A stretch of DNA of 64,000 bases from Marinobacter vulgaris (GCF_003344045.1 NZ_QFWX01000008.1:1-64000), one strand, 5' to 3'; numbered from the stretch's first letter, positions 35,278 through 44,892 are shown. Program-made: numbers and translations. The notes: generated by a model not told the origin, from the sequence alone.

Positions 35278-37854
35278 ATGATCCGGAACTGGCTTCCAAT
35301 AAAAACAACACCGTGGACACTCGGCCTGCCACTTCTGATCATACTGCTGTTACTGCAGGCCACCACCCTTCCCCAAAGACTGGATTTCTGGCTTTACGAC
35401 ACCCTGATCACCGCCCAACCGGCGGAAATCTCGGACGACGTGATACTGGTCGCTATCGACGAACAGAGCATGAACCGGCTCGGCCGCTGGCCCTGGCCGC
35501 GCAGCACCCATGCCCGGCTCGTTGAAAAACTCCACCAGGCCGGCGCAAAAGCCATCGTTTTCGATGTTCTGTTTCCGGAATCGTCCCCTGACGACGCCGA
35601 ACTGGCGACCGCCATGGACAACCATGGCAATGTTATCCTGCCGCTTCACCTGTCGCCGCCGTCGCGCAATCACCTGATCAGCGAACAGTTGCCCGTTCCC
35701 GAACTGGCAGATGCAGCGTCGGCACTGGGGCACGCCCATGTAGAGCTTGACGCCGATGGCCTGGCGCGGGGGGTTTACCTGCTGAACGGGCTTGGCGACC
35801 AGTTATGGCCAAGTCTGGCCCTGGCAGCCTCCGGCAAGGCACTGCCGATGACAGAACCCGGTGAAACAGCGCCATATACCAACGTAAGACAGTATTACAG
35901 GGCCATCCCGCTGGCCGGTGGCGCCGGTACACTGCCATCTTATTCCTACACGGAGATACTGGAGCGCCCACCCGCGCCGGAAGCCTTCAGCAACAAAACC
36001 GTCTTTGTGGGGGCAACAGCTCCAGGGTTCGGCGACATTCTTCCTACTCCGTTTTCCGGACTCCATCAACCCATGTCCGGTGTGGAGTTCCATGCCAACA
36101 GCTATTCGGCGCTGGTTCGAGGGGAGCTGATATCCAAGGTATCCAGGGTTACAGCGGTTGGCCTGGCCATACTTACCATTATCGTTCTGGCCGTTGCCCT
36201 GCCACGCATGAGGCCGGCAAGTAGCATACTGCTGTGCCTGGCATGTGTAGGCGCACTGGCCATCTTACACGCAGCCCTGCTGTTCTACGGGCGGCTGTGG
36301 CTGCCGGTATCCCATGCCATCGTCATGCCACTGCTGGCGCTGCCGGTATCCAGCGCACTGCGGCTGGCCATGACCAACCGCTTTCTCAAACGGCAACTGG
36401 ACGAACTGGCAAAAGGGCCCACCATGACCCTTCAAGAGCCTTCGCGCCGGCATCCGCCACAGCTGCTCAGCCACTTCCAGGCCCTGTTCCAGCCCGAAGG
36501 CTGGCTGCTGGCTGAAGACGGTGAGGTAATTACCGCCTCTGGCCTGGCCCAATCCGACATTCCTCCCCTGGACAAGCCCGGTGAGTGGGTGCATATCGGA
36601 GGCCAGAGCTGGATCAGCCTGAACCGCAGCGGCCATACCTACAAGCTGGGCCTGAAGCTATCCAACGATCTGAGTCGCGAGGCCACCCAGCGATATCTGC
36701 GCAGGCTGCCGCTGACAGCCATCAATACGCCGGCCAGAGAGCCCCGGCCACGAGAGAACATCTCCGCCCGCATCGAGCGCGTGCGGCTTGCGACCGAGCG
36801 CATGAGCCAGATGCAGAAATTCGTACGCCGCAGCTTTGAGCGCATGCCCGATGGCATCATCGTGACTGACGAGCTGGGTGTCATCCGCTTTGCCAATGGC
36901 CATATTGAGGAATGGTTCCGCGAGCCCATGCCCAGCCTGAACGGGCTGCCACTGGCGCGACTTCTGGAAGGTCATGATCCGAGAGAGACCCCACCCTGGC
37001 ACGAAACCGTGTCGGAGACCCTGACCCTGGCCCAGAGCCGAACCGTAGACCTGCGCATTCATAACAAGGATTTTCTGATCCACTTTGCGCCGTTTTCACT
37101 GCCGGACAGCGACCAGAGCGGCATCATTGCCAACATTTCCGACATATCCGAACTGCGGGAGCAACAACGCCAACACCGGGAGGCCATCGACTTCATTTCC
37201 CACGATGTACGCTCGCCGCTGGTGTCACAGTTGGCGCTGATTGAACAGCTGAAAAGAAACCAGGGCCAGGTGGAACCCGAGCAGCTGGACCAGCTCGGCA
37301 GGCTCGCCAGACGAAGCTACCATCTGGCCGAAGAATTTGTGCAACTGGCCCGGGCCGAGCAGCTGACCGAAACCCGCTTCTACGAATGCGAATTTCTGGC
37401 CATCGTGGAAAATGCCAGGGACAGCGTCAGCGAACAGGCCGCTGAGAAAGGCATTCAGCTGGTACTGCAGGGAACCGAGGATCTCTGGCTGAAGGGCAAT
37501 GCAGAATTGCTCGAAAGGGCCGTTATCAACCTGTTGACCAACGCCGTACAGTACAGCCCGCCGCACTCCACCATCAATATACAGGTGTTCCAGGCCGGTC
37601 ATCAGGCATGCCTGACCGTCAGCGATGAAGGCGAGGGCATTGCGCCCAACGAGCTCCCCCACCTGTTTGACCGTTACCGGCGCCAGCAAAGTAGCGAACT
37701 CTCCGGTAATCACGGCGCCGGCCTCGGGCTCTCGTTCGTTAACGTCGTCGTTGAAAAGCACCGCGGCGAGATTCATGTCCAGTCCCGATTGGGAGAAGGC
37801 TCAGCCTTTACCCTGAAACTGCCGGTAACCCACCCGATCAGATCGTTCTACTGA
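35278..37854 (+). CDS. CHASE2-domain sensor histidine kinase
   Basis: An 858-residue inner-membrane kinase. One membrane segment (12-30) precedes a large periplasmic CHASE2 domain (35-285, with DTLITAQPAEISDDVILVAIDEQS and KAIVFDVLFPE). Three more segments (290-365) follow, then a PAS domain (about 515-625), HisKA with H642 (ISHDVRSPL), and HATPase (NLLTNAVQY, DEGEGIA, GAGLGLSFV). CHASE2 senses unknown extracytoplasmic signals. It lies 57 bases after the LysM-FecR gene and most likely phosphorylates the OmpR-type regulator two genes upstream. Confidence 0.9.
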   Translation: MIRNWLPIKTTPWTLGLPLLIILLLLQATTLPQRLDFWLYDTLITAQPAEISDDVILVAIDEQSMNRLGRWPWPRSTHARLVEKLHQAGAKAIVFDVLFPESSPDDAELATAMDNHGNVILPLHLSPPSRNHLISEQLPVPELADAASALGHAHVELDADGLARGVYLLNGLGDQLWPSLALAASGKALPMTEPGETAPYTNVRQYYRAIPLAGGAGTLPSYSYTEILERPPAPEAFSNKTVFVGATAPGFGDILPTPFSGLHQPMSGVEFHANSYSALVRGELISKVSRVTAVGLAILTIIVLAVALPRMRPASSILLCLACVGALAILHAALLFYGRLWLPVSHAIVMPLLALPVSSALRLAMTNRFLKRQLDELAKGPTMTLQEPSRRHPPQLLSHFQALFQPEGWLLAEDGEVITASGLAQSDIPPLDKPGEWVHIGGQSWISLNRSGHTYKLGLKLSNDLSREATQRYLRRLPLTAINTPAREPRPRENISARIERVRLATERMSQMQKFVRRSFERMPDGIIVTDELGVIRFANGHIEEWFREPMPSLNGLPLARLLEGHDPRETPPWHETVSETLTLAQSRTVDLRIHNKDFLIHFAPFSLPDSDQSGIIANISDISELREQQRQHREAIDFISHDVRSPLVSQLALIEQLKRNQGQVEPEQLDQLGRLARRSYHLAEEFVQLARAEQLTETRFYECEFLAIVENARDSVSEQAAEKGIQLVLQGTEDLWLKGNAELLERAVINLLTNAVQYSPPHSTINIQVFQAGHQACLTVSDEGEGIAPNELPHLFDRYRRQQSSELSGNHGAGLGLSFVNVVVEKHRGEIHVQSRLGEGSAFTLKLPVTHPIRSFY

Positions 37855-37896
37855 CCTGCCCGGTTCGAAAGAGCGGGGAGCGGGCAACGCTTAGGG

Positions 37897-38532
37897 CTAG
37901 AGTTGGGCTGACGACTCCAGCAAACCGGTGACCTGAATCTTTCCGCGGGACAGTTTCACCATATCGCGTCTCTCCAGCTCTTTGAGCAGCCGGCTCACCA
38001 CTTCCCGGGCAGTTCCCAACTCCACAGCCAGCTCCTGGTGGGTTATGACCACAGATCCTCCGTTAGCGCGGGCCAACAACCATTCCTCAAGCCGCGTGTC
38101 CATGCGGCGAAAAGCAACTTCCTCCACCAACAACATCAGATCATCCAGCCGGCGACCATAGGACTCCATAATGCCAAGCCGGAACGCCGCGGACTGGTCC
38201 ATCAGCCGATCGAATACCCCCCGCGGGATCATCAAGGCCCTTGCATCTTCCTCGACCACCGCCTCGGCACGGTAAGGCCGCCCAGTCATCAGGCAGCCGA
38301 TGGACAGCGTACAGATATCGTCCACTCCCATCCGGTAAAGAACAATGCTGTGACCCGAGATGCCCGTCATCTGCACTTTGACTCTGCCACCTATGACCAG
38401 CGGCAGTCCCTGGCAATGCTGTCCCGCACTGAACAGAATCTGCCCGGGTGGAAACTGCATCGCCCGCACTTTATCCAGGGTTTCCTTGCGGAGAGTCTCA
38501 TTCAAACTGTCGAGAATACTGTGGCGGGCCAT
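37897..38532 (-). CDS. Crp/Fnr-family transcriptional regulator
   Basis: A 211-residue regulator with a cyclic-nucleotide-binding-like beta barrel (about 15-125) and a C-terminal winged helix (about 145-205; ITHQELAVELGTAREVVSRLLKELERR). The FNR iron-sulfur cysteine pattern is absent: only isolated cysteines (GQHCQG, DICTLSIGCLM) are present, so it is not a canonical FNR. The ATG at 38532 fits the family; the frame is open to 38583. It is divergent from a DUF2892 gene, a pairing seen often with this subgroup and thought to concern sulfide or redox stress. Confidence 0.87.
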   Translation of the reverse strand: MARHSILDSLNETLRKETLDKVRAMQFPPGQILFSAGQHCQGLPLVIGGRVKVQMTGISGHSIVLYRMGVDDICTLSIGCLMTGRPYRAEAVVEEDARALMIPRGVFDRLMDQSAAFRLGIMESYGRRLDDLMLLVEEVAFRRMDTRLEEWLLARANGGSVVITHQELAVELGTAREVVSRLLKELERRDMVKLSRGKIQVTGLLESSAQL

Positions 38533-38649
38533 GGAAAACGATCCTGTCCGGTGACAAATCTGGGTTGAATGTGACTTTATCACTGAAGTCCCCGGTGATG
38601 CTGCCTTACCCTTGAATCATAAACTGACATCACCGAGGGAGACTGAAAA

Positions 38650-38838
38650 ATGACCAGAAATATGGGATCTGCAGACCGAGTTATCCGGGCCATTGTCGGT
38701 ATTGTTTTACTGGCACTGGTATTCATCGGACCACAAACAGCCTGGGGCTGGATTGGCATTATCCCGCTGGCAACCGCGCTGATGGGTAACTGCCCTGCCT
38801 ACTCGCTGATTGGCATTAAAACCTGCAAGAAGCAGTAG
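38650..38838 (+). CDS. DUF2892 small membrane protein
   Basis: A 62-residue inner-membrane protein. The family pattern is clear: NMGSADRVIRAIVGIVLLAL, then a second membrane segment (WGWIGIIPLATALMG) and the conserved NCPAYSLIG ending in KTCKK. Two cysteines flank the C-terminal segment. Such proteins often accompany rhodanese or Crp/Fnr genes. A GAGGGAG site precedes the ATG, and a strong terminator follows. Confidence 0.88.
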   Translation: MTRNMGSADRVIRAIVGIVLLALVFIGPQTAWGWIGIIPLATALMGNCPAYSLIGIKTCKKQ

Positions 38839-38856
38839 ACATGCAAACGCAAAAAG

Positions 38857-38887
38857 GCAGATCATGATCACCAGATCTGCTTTTTTT
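38857..38887 (+). terminator. Rho-independent terminator after the DUF2892 gene
   Basis: A perfect 7-bp stem (GCAGATC / GATCTGC) with a 10-base loop followed by seven T residues; an A-run upstream makes it usable on both strands. It lies only 21 bases before the TerB-like start, so that gene has little room for a promoter beyond this hairpin. Confidence 0.8.
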
Positions 38888-38907
38888 GCGTCAGGGAACA
38901 GGGGAAG

Positions 38908-39837
38908 ATGGCTGAATTCGAATCCGGCGACGGCATGCAGGATGTCCGCACTGTTATTCGGGACCCGTTGCGGTTCAAACTGAAACTCGACATTGGTGAC
39001 CAGGCTTTTTCCTCATTACGCCTGAAGAAATACCTTCTGGATAGCGTCGATGCCGCAAATGGCGCAGCCACTGGCTTCGTGTTTGCAAAATCGTCGCTGG
39101 TAGCTTCCACGTTCTTCGCACCCACTGGGTTTCTCGGCGCGCTCGGGATCGGAACAGCCGCAACCCCTGTAGGCTGGGCAATAGGCGCAGGGATAGCTGG
39201 CGCTGGCCTGAGCCTGATTATCGGTAAACGCTTTATCCGGGGTTCCTCCGAGCATGTGAAACAGATCCCCGACTTCATCAATACACCGATGGATGTTCTG
39301 GCAACCGGGCTGTTCGACATGATTGCGACGCTTGGGGTGAAGCTCGCCAGAATTGATGGCGAGTTCGGCCCCGAAGAGCGTGATTTCATCACCAGTTATT
39401 TCGTCGAGGAATGGGGGTATGACCCGCTCTTCGTTCAACAGGGCCTGACGCTGATCGAAGAACATTCGGATCGATACTCGATAAAAGAAATCAGCGAGCA
39501 ACTGGCGCGCTTCAAAAAAGCCAACCCGGACTGCAATTATCGCTCGATGTCGCAAGAAATACTGATTTTCCTGAATGGCATCGCCGAGGCAGATGGGCCT
39601 CTGGACGAGCGCGAGGAGATGGCAATTGAGCGGGTGGAAGCCATCTTCGAAGAGGTCAATGCCATCTCCACGACCCTGTCGGAATCGGCCAGGGCGGGAG
39701 TGGAGCAGGTTTCCCGTTATGGAAAATCCACCTTGAACGGACTCGGTTCGGGGCTTGAAGGCGCAAAGAGAAGACTGCACCGACTGAAGACCCAGTCCCG
39801 CGAAAAACTGTCGCGACTGCGGTCGAAAAAACAGTAA
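38908..39837 (+). CDS. TerB-like domain protein with glycine-rich hydrophobic segment
   Basis: A 309-residue protein. Residues 50-110 are an Ala/Gly-rich hydrophobic stretch that may insert in a membrane. Residues 130-250 look like a TerB (tellurite resistance/DjlA-type) helical domain: LARIDGEFGPEERDFITSYF and IAEADGPLDEREEMAIERV have the paired acidic D-G-x-x-x-x-x-E pattern of the family. The C-terminus is basic and coiled. The ATG has AGGGGA very close; an alternative ATG lies nine codons in. It converges with the PAS gene. Function of this architecture is unclear. Confidence 0.72.
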   Translation: MAEFESGDGMQDVRTVIRDPLRFKLKLDIGDQAFSSLRLKKYLLDSVDAANGAATGFVFAKSSLVASTFFAPTGFLGALGIGTAATPVGWAIGAGIAGAGLSLIIGKRFIRGSSEHVKQIPDFINTPMDVLATGLFDMIATLGVKLARIDGEFGPEERDFITSYFVEEWGYDPLFVQQGLTLIEEHSDRYSIKEISEQLARFKKANPDCNYRSMSQEILIFLNGIAEADGPLDEREEMAIERVEAIFEEVNAISTTLSESARAGVEQVSRYGKSTLNGLGSGLEGAKRRLHRLKTQSREKLSRLRSKKQ

Positions 39838-39858
39838 AAGGCTATTCAGCCGGCGGCA

Positions 39859-40290
39859 TCATTGCGCCGCAATACTGTTAACCAGCACGACAATCCGTTT
39901 CACAACGCCCTTATCGGAAAGCACCGGTAGATAACGGGCCTCCAGCCAGACCTTCTGGCCCCTGGCGTTGAGGTTAGGGAAGCGCCCTTCCTTGACGTGG
40001 CCCGTCACCAGCTCCCGCCAGAACGCAATGTAGTCCTCGCTCCGTGAATAGTCTTCTTCACAAAAAACCCGGTGGTGCTGACCGATCAGCTGATCTCTCT
40101 GATAGCCCAGCCCATCGAGGAAAACATCACTGACCCTTTCGACAAGCCCATCCCGGCTAAGCATCAGAAACGCTACTGATCGTTCAATTGCCTGAAAATC
40201 CGCCTCCAGTTCCGCTATCCGGTTTTCGGCCGCTTCCAGTTTTTCCAGGGCAGCCTGCAACTCTTGCTTTCTCTTGTTCAGAAACGCCAT
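39859..40290 (-). CDS. stand-alone PAS-domain protein
   Basis: A 143-residue protein: an N-terminal coiled coil (about 5-40) and one PAS fold (45-143) with GYQRDQLIGQHHRVFCEEDY and WLEARYLPVLSDKGVVKRIVVL, the PAS plus PAC pattern seen in aerotaxis-type receptors. No output domain is attached. It starts 8 bases after the SbcC-like gene and may be the last gene of that unit. Confidence 0.8.
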   Translation of the reverse strand: MAFLNKRKQELQAALEKLEAAENRIAELEADFQAIERSVAFLMLSRDGLVERVSDVFLDGLGYQRDQLIGQHHRVFCEEDYSRSEDYIAFWRELVTGHVKEGRFPNLNARGQKVWLEARYLPVLSDKGVVKRIVVLVNSIAAQ

Positions 40291-40298
40291 CTGATAAC

Positions 40299-42968
40299 CT
40301 ATCGGTAAGTTTTCTGTAGTGGCCGCGGCACCTGCTCTTTCATCGCCTGGATGTCTCTCGGCGGCACGCCCAGGTCACTCCAGTTTTCGGGATGGCAGGT
40401 AAACAGCAGTATCTGGTGACGGTTGGCCGCATCGAACAGAATGCGCTTCATGTCGTCCAGACGGTCTGTGTCGCTATGCACCAGCGTGTCGTCCAATATT
40501 ACCAGGGTGGGCCTGCCGGCTTCACGCAGCAGGTCGGCATAGGCCAGGCGGCTGATCAGCCCCATCTGTTCGCGGGCGCCAAAGCTCAGCTCGGCAATCT
40601 TCCCCAGTTCGGTTCCGCGGGTGAATGTCCCCGGCCTCAGGTGTTCATCCACTTCCAGGGTGGCTTGCGGGAACAGCAGTGAGACGTAGTGGTCCAGGTG
40701 CTTTTGCAAGGGGGCCTGCAAGCGACGGGTCAATGCCTGCCTTTTTTCCGTCAGCAAGTTGAGCAGCAGGTCCAGTGCCTGGGCGCGGCGATGCAGCTCC
40801 TGATAGCGGCGGCTGCACTGTTCAAGTTCAGCTGTCTTGTTGCTGAGTTGCTCTTCCAGACCCTCCGCGCCCCATGCTTCGAGCCTTACCTGAATATCCC
40901 TGAGTTCCCGTTGCCGCTCTTCCTGGCTTTGGCGGAGGTTGCTGATGCTGCGCTGGTAGCGTTCGATATCCTGCTTCAGGATGGCCGGGTGGGCATGCTT
41001 TATTTCCTGTTCGCGGGCCTGCACGGTGGCCTCCAGGCGGGTCTGCTTCTGCTGGATTTGAGCCAGCTCTTTTGAGAGGCTCTGGAGCTGTTTCTGCCGC
41101 TCGGGATTCTGCACCTCGTCCTGCAATTGCCGCCACTCCGCCTCGGCGTTGTCACGGGTCTGACGGCGGGTCAGGAGCTCCGTCTGGTGCTTCCTTTCCT
41201 CGGCTTCTGCTTCTGCAAGTCGCGTTTCAGCTCTGGTGCGTGCAGCTTCCGCTGAGCCAACATCGACTGCCTGATGCTGCCGGCCCGGTTCTGGCGCCGG
41301 GCTGTCATGGAGTTCGGTTTTGGCGTTCAGCAGCTGGGATTGAGTCTCTTTCTGCTCCACCAGGAGCTGATCCAGGCCCATGGGCGCAACAGACTTGAGC
41401 AGCTCGCGGGTGTGCTGCAGCGCCCGTTCTGCGGCCTCATAGGCTGTGAGGCGACGCTCTGCCTGCTGGGTGGAATCCACGCCAAGCTTTTGCAACTGCT
41501 CGGAGAAGTTTTGCTCAAGCGTAAAGAGCTTGCGCCGGGTGCTGGCAAGATCTTCGCCACCAGGGGTGATCCCCAGCTTGCCGATACCCGGCACCACCAG
41601 GCGGGCTTCCTCAAGCAGTTGTTTCTCACCCTGCCCTTCCAAAGCCTCGTTATCCAGCGCCAGTTCGGCGCCCGGCTCCAGCTGCCAGGTTAACCGGGTT
41701 GCAATGGCCTGGGAGCGAATGGATGCTTCTTTGAGGTGATGCTCCGTTTCTTTAAGGGCTTTTACTGCGTGGGCATCAATCTGGTTCTGCCGTGTCTGTT
41801 CCCTGGCGTGTTCGACCTCCTGCTGGTACTGCCGCGCTTTTTTCACATTCGCCGTCAGCGCCTGGTTTTGCTGGTCCAGACGGCGTAGGTCCCGCTCCAA
41901 CCGGGAGCGGGTTTCACCAAGGCGCGCCTGGTGGACTTGCCTGGCGGCGGATTCATAGGCAGCCTTCGCCTGCTGGACGCTGCTGGCAATGGACGGGCTT
42001 TGGGCCTCTGCCTGCTCCAGATCCCGCTGTGATCGATTCAACTCAGCTTTGCGAACGTCCAGTTTTGTGTTCAGGCTCTCCAGCTGTTCCTGGTTCTGCC
42101 GCAGCAGCTGCTGGCTGCTCTGAAGGTGGGTCAGGGTTTCTTTTTCCTGGGCCTGTAGTTGCTCCAGCTTCTCTACCTGGCGATACCGTTCCCGCGCCTG
42201 CTCAAGCTGGCGTTCGGCCTCTTCCCATGGGCGCTCGCGCTGGGTGCGCTGATAATCCTGGGTCAGTTTGCCAAGGCGGTCTACCTGCTCCTGGTATTTC
42301 TGAACGCGAGCCTGCAGCTCATCGATTTGCTGCTGGTGTTCTTGCCGCTCCTTTTCCAGCTTCTGGTAATCCCCGCGGGGCTTGCCGGTGGGTGTAAACA
42401 GCTCGTTCCAACGGGCCCGGACCTGTTCGACCAGTTCGTCGCCACCGGTGCTGGCCACTTCGCCGACAAGGGAATTGAGCGCCGATTTCAGATGATCGCC
42501 GGCGTGCTCGACTGCCTGCTCTATATTCTGCCCGGTCCCCTGCTCGACCCACAACAAACCGGGCACGCCCCAGTGCTCGGGCTTGCTGACACCTTTGGCG
42601 GAGAACTGGAATCCCAGCAACTCGGAGAGCTTTTCCTCCGCCTCGTCTTCACTGTAGCTGGTGGAGTCAACGGTAAGGTCACAGCGTTTTCGCTGAAGAA
42701 AACTTTTTACCAGGTGCCAGGATTTTTGCCGGGCTTCAAAGTCCAGTGTGATAGTGGGCGCGGCCGCAGAGTCACCCCAGGGGCGCAGATCATCAACCGA
42801 GCTGGTCCGGTAACGCTCGAAGAAAGCAGCACGAATCGCTCGCACCAGGGTGCTCTTGCCGGACTCGTTAGGGCCATGGATCAGGTTGAGTCCGGGTTGC
42901 AAATCGTCGATTACAAAAGGCTGCCGGAACTGGCGAAGCTGCTCCACTTGCAGGCGACGCAGTTTCAT
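40299..42968 (-). CDS. SbcC/Rad50-like SMC-type ATPase (YhaN group)
   Basis: An 889-residue SMC-type ATPase. Walker A is GPNESGKST (31-39) in the N-terminal lobe. A very long Gln/Glu-rich coiled coil runs from about 180 to 770, and the C-terminal lobe has the SFGAREQMGLISRLAYADLL signature and Walker B TLVILDDTLVHSD. No C-x-x-C zinc hook is seen in the coiled coil (only isolated cysteines), which separates it from true SbcC/Rad50. Its ATG overlaps the end of the SbcD-like gene by 4 bases; the two should form an Mre11/Rad50-like complex for DNA end processing. Confidence 0.87.
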   Translation of the reverse strand: MKLRRLQVEQLRQFRQPFVIDDLQPGLNLIHGPNESGKSTLVRAIRAAFFERYRTSSVDDLRPWGDSAAAPTITLDFEARQKSWHLVKSFLQRKRCDLTVDSTSYSEDEAEEKLSELLGFQFSAKGVSKPEHWGVPGLLWVEQGTGQNIEQAVEHAGDHLKSALNSLVGEVASTGGDELVEQVRARWNELFTPTGKPRGDYQKLEKERQEHQQQIDELQARVQKYQEQVDRLGKLTQDYQRTQRERPWEEAERQLEQARERYRQVEKLEQLQAQEKETLTHLQSSQQLLRQNQEQLESLNTKLDVRKAELNRSQRDLEQAEAQSPSIASSVQQAKAAYESAARQVHQARLGETRSRLERDLRRLDQQNQALTANVKKARQYQQEVEHAREQTRQNQIDAHAVKALKETEHHLKEASIRSQAIATRLTWQLEPGAELALDNEALEGQGEKQLLEEARLVVPGIGKLGITPGGEDLASTRRKLFTLEQNFSEQLQKLGVDSTQQAERRLTAYEAAERALQHTRELLKSVAPMGLDQLLVEQKETQSQLLNAKTELHDSPAPEPGRQHQAVDVGSAEAARTRAETRLAEAEAEERKHQTELLTRRQTRDNAEAEWRQLQDEVQNPERQKQLQSLSKELAQIQQKQTRLEATVQAREQEIKHAHPAILKQDIERYQRSISNLRQSQEERQRELRDIQVRLEAWGAEGLEEQLSNKTAELEQCSRRYQELHRRAQALDLLLNLLTEKRQALTRRLQAPLQKHLDHYVSLLFPQATLEVDEHLRPGTFTRGTELGKIAELSFGAREQMGLISRLAYADLLREAGRPTLVILDDTLVHSDTDRLDDMKRILFDAANRHQILLFTCHPENWSDLGVPPRDIQAMKEQVPRPLQKTYR

Positions 42969-44086
42969 TCGCTCACCTCCTGTTTCCGGTCTTTCAGCAA
43001 CCCGGCCAGAATGGCGAGTGCATCCCGGGCCGCTTCGGCGTTGTCGTCCTGCTGTCGGGCCCTGAGATCTTCAATCACTTCCCCTACGTACCCGTCCGCC
43101 TTAAGGGCAGCAATGTCATCGTCAGTGGGCTCCAGCTGTAAACCGCTTCGATCGCAGCGGATGCTGCGGAATCTGGCCTCGGCCACGGACAGCGCATTAA
43201 TCAGTTTTTCTTCCCCTGCCAGAGTGACCGACCCTTCCAGGCGAAGATCAACCACGGACGGCTCGGGCAATGCCTGCAGCCTCTCCAGCAACTGGTCCAG
43301 ATCCGACTCTACGGCCAGAATCTCCCGCCACTGGTGCCATTGATAACGGGCGGTTTCCACAGCCGTTATGTCCGGCGGTTCGCCCCGCCCGGGCACGTTG
43401 ACGATCAGGGCGTAGCCGGCGTCATTATTACGGAACCGCTCCGGCTCCGGTGTGCCGCTGTACCAGGTGCGCTCGTCAATCTGTCTGGTACCATGCCAGT
43501 CACCAAGGGCGAGATAGTCCAGGCGGGCTGTTTCGGCACGGTTCGGCGATATGGGATTGGCCGAGTCGATTTCGTCAGGCAGCAGGCCTTGAACGCTGCC
43601 GTGGGCAAGACCGACCCGGACCAGACCCTCCGCGGTTTCCCAGGTGTTGAGAGATTCGGTGAGGTCAATGTAGGTATTGCGTTGTGTCAGAGGCGCACAG
43701 AGAATCGCCAGGCCCTGGGGTTCCAGATTGACAGTACCCGGCTCCAGAGCCAGATGAACATTGCCAGGCACAGCTCCAAGGCGTTTGGCCCGCGTCCAGA
43801 CACTTTCTGCCAAAGCCGCATCGTGATTTCCCGGGAGCATGACCCAGGGGCCGGTGAATTCTTTGGTGGCATTGAATACGCGGCGGATGGTCCGGTCGGC
43901 GACGGTCTGAGCATCAAAAACGTCCCCCGCCACCAGAATGGCATCGCACCGGTGCTCATTGGCAAGCCGTGCGATTCTCTCGATAGACTCAAATCGCGCC
44001 TCGACCAGAGCAGCACCGTCCTCTGTCTCGAAGCGGCTGAATGCCCGCCCCATCTGCCAGTCTGCGGTATGTAAAAACTTGGGCAT
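42965..44086 (-). CDS. SbcD/Mre11-like metallophosphoesterase
   Basis: A 373-residue nuclease-type metallophosphoesterase. Motifs in order: HTADWQ (D9), LVAGDVFD near 50, LPGNHD near 85, GLAHGS near 185 and ALGDWHG near 220. In the first motif the usual histidine ligand of D-x-H is glutamine (Q11), as in some YhaO-like proteins. A C-terminal capping region follows. It sits 38 bases after the CLCA_X gene and overlaps the SbcC-like gene, and the set appears to be under the LexA box at 44921. Confidence 0.88.
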   Translation of the reverse strand: MPKFLHTADWQMGRAFSRFETEDGAALVEARFESIERIARLANEHRCDAILVAGDVFDAQTVADRTIRRVFNATKEFTGPWVMLPGNHDAALAESVWTRAKRLGAVPGNVHLALEPGTVNLEPQGLAILCAPLTQRNTYIDLTESLNTWETAEGLVRVGLAHGSVQGLLPDEIDSANPISPNRAETARLDYLALGDWHGTRQIDERTWYSGTPEPERFRNNDAGYALIVNVPGRGEPPDITAVETARYQWHQWREILAVESDLDQLLERLQALPEPSVVDLRLEGSVTLAGEEKLINALSVAEARFRSIRCDRSGLQLEPTDDDIAALKADGYVGEVIEDLRARQQDDNAEAARDALAILAGLLKDRKQEVSE

Positions 44087-44124
44087 ACTACTTCCCCTGG
44101 ATCAGGACAAAACCGTGGGCAATT

Positions 44125-44874
44125 CTAGCCGGCTTTAGCCTGTTCCCGATACAGGGCAGCGCCAAGCGCCTCAAAATAACGCTGAAATGCGTCATTGATC
44201 TGCTGCCTTTGAGCGCCCTCAGGATAAAGGCCCGCTTTTGCTTCATCAGAATACACCGTACCCCGCACCAGGAAGCTGTTCCGGGGTTGCGCATCTTCAA
44301 CAAAGGCTTCGAAGGCTCGGGCACACAGTTCTTCCGGCCTGGCGTAATAAAGCACCTTCAGCCCTGCGTCCGCTTTCTTTGATGCACGGAACAGGGCACT
44401 GGGTGCGGTGCCGTCTTCGTTCAAAAGGATCCTCTGGAAGCAGGCACTCAGACGGTCATTCAGCGGGTGCTCTTTCTGACTGGCACTGCTCAACCAGCCG
44501 CTGGAGGCAAAACCGTGCTTTTCCAGTTGCCGGAATGCCTTGTGGCCCATGTAGTGATCGAACGCGTGAAACCACTCATGTGCGAGGCTTCCGGCACCGG
44601 CATTCTTGGCCAGGGCCAGCTGCCGGGTGGCCGGAATGTAGTGAGCCGCTACTCCCGGCCGGCCACCGATGCCATATTGCAGCCCCAGGGTGCCGCGCAG
44701 GGAAATCAGGGTTTCAGGGCTCCTGAGGAGCGCCATGAGATCGCATAGCGCCCCATAAAACCGGCCTGCAGCACGATCTCGTTCCTCGGGGGTTACCCAT
44801 CGACCGACCTCGATGCTGCGAAATTCAAACTGGCGCCTTACCGTAACAAAGGATACCGGTCTCTGCCCTGTCAT
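44125..44874 (-). CDS. CLCA_X-family protein with HExxH motif
   Basis: A 249-residue protein matching the CLCA_X / LPD1-like family found near DNA-repair and mobile genes. A zinc-metalloprotease-like motif H99-E-W-F-H103 lies in LAHEWFHAFDHYMG. It is followed by YYARPEELCARAFEAFVED near residue 175, a segment conserved in the family and able to supply a glutamate third ligand. No signal peptide, so it is cytoplasmic. A GGGGAG site precedes the ATG, and a LexA box is centred about 56 bases upstream. It is the first gene of the unit with the SbcD/SbcC-like genes, so a role in damage response is inferred; its chemistry is unknown. Confidence 0.78.
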   Translation of the reverse strand: MTGQRPVSFVTVRRQFEFRSIEVGRWVTPEERDRAAGRFYGALCDLMALLRSPETLISLRGTLGLQYGIGGRPGVAAHYIPATRQLALAKNAGAGSLAHEWFHAFDHYMGHKAFRQLEKHGFASSGWLSSASQKEHPLNDRLSACFQRILLNEDGTAPSALFRASKKADAGLKVLYYARPEELCARAFEAFVEDAQPRNSFLVRGTVYSDEAKAGLYPEGAQRQQINDAFQRYFEALGAALYREQAKAG

Positions 44875-44892
44875 AACATTCTCCCCGACTGA

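Noticed and set aside
38564..38599. Crp-like half-sites (TGTGA, and ATCAC...GTGAT spaced by 11)
   Set aside because: Spacing and orientation do not fit a Crp or Fnr site (TGTGA-N6-TCACA or TTGAT-N4-ATCAA), so autoregulation is not claimed.
42159..43343. 394-codon plus-strand open frame
   Set aside because: Covers the complements of the SbcC- and SbcD-like genes; leucine-rich only because of the antisense of a coiled coil.
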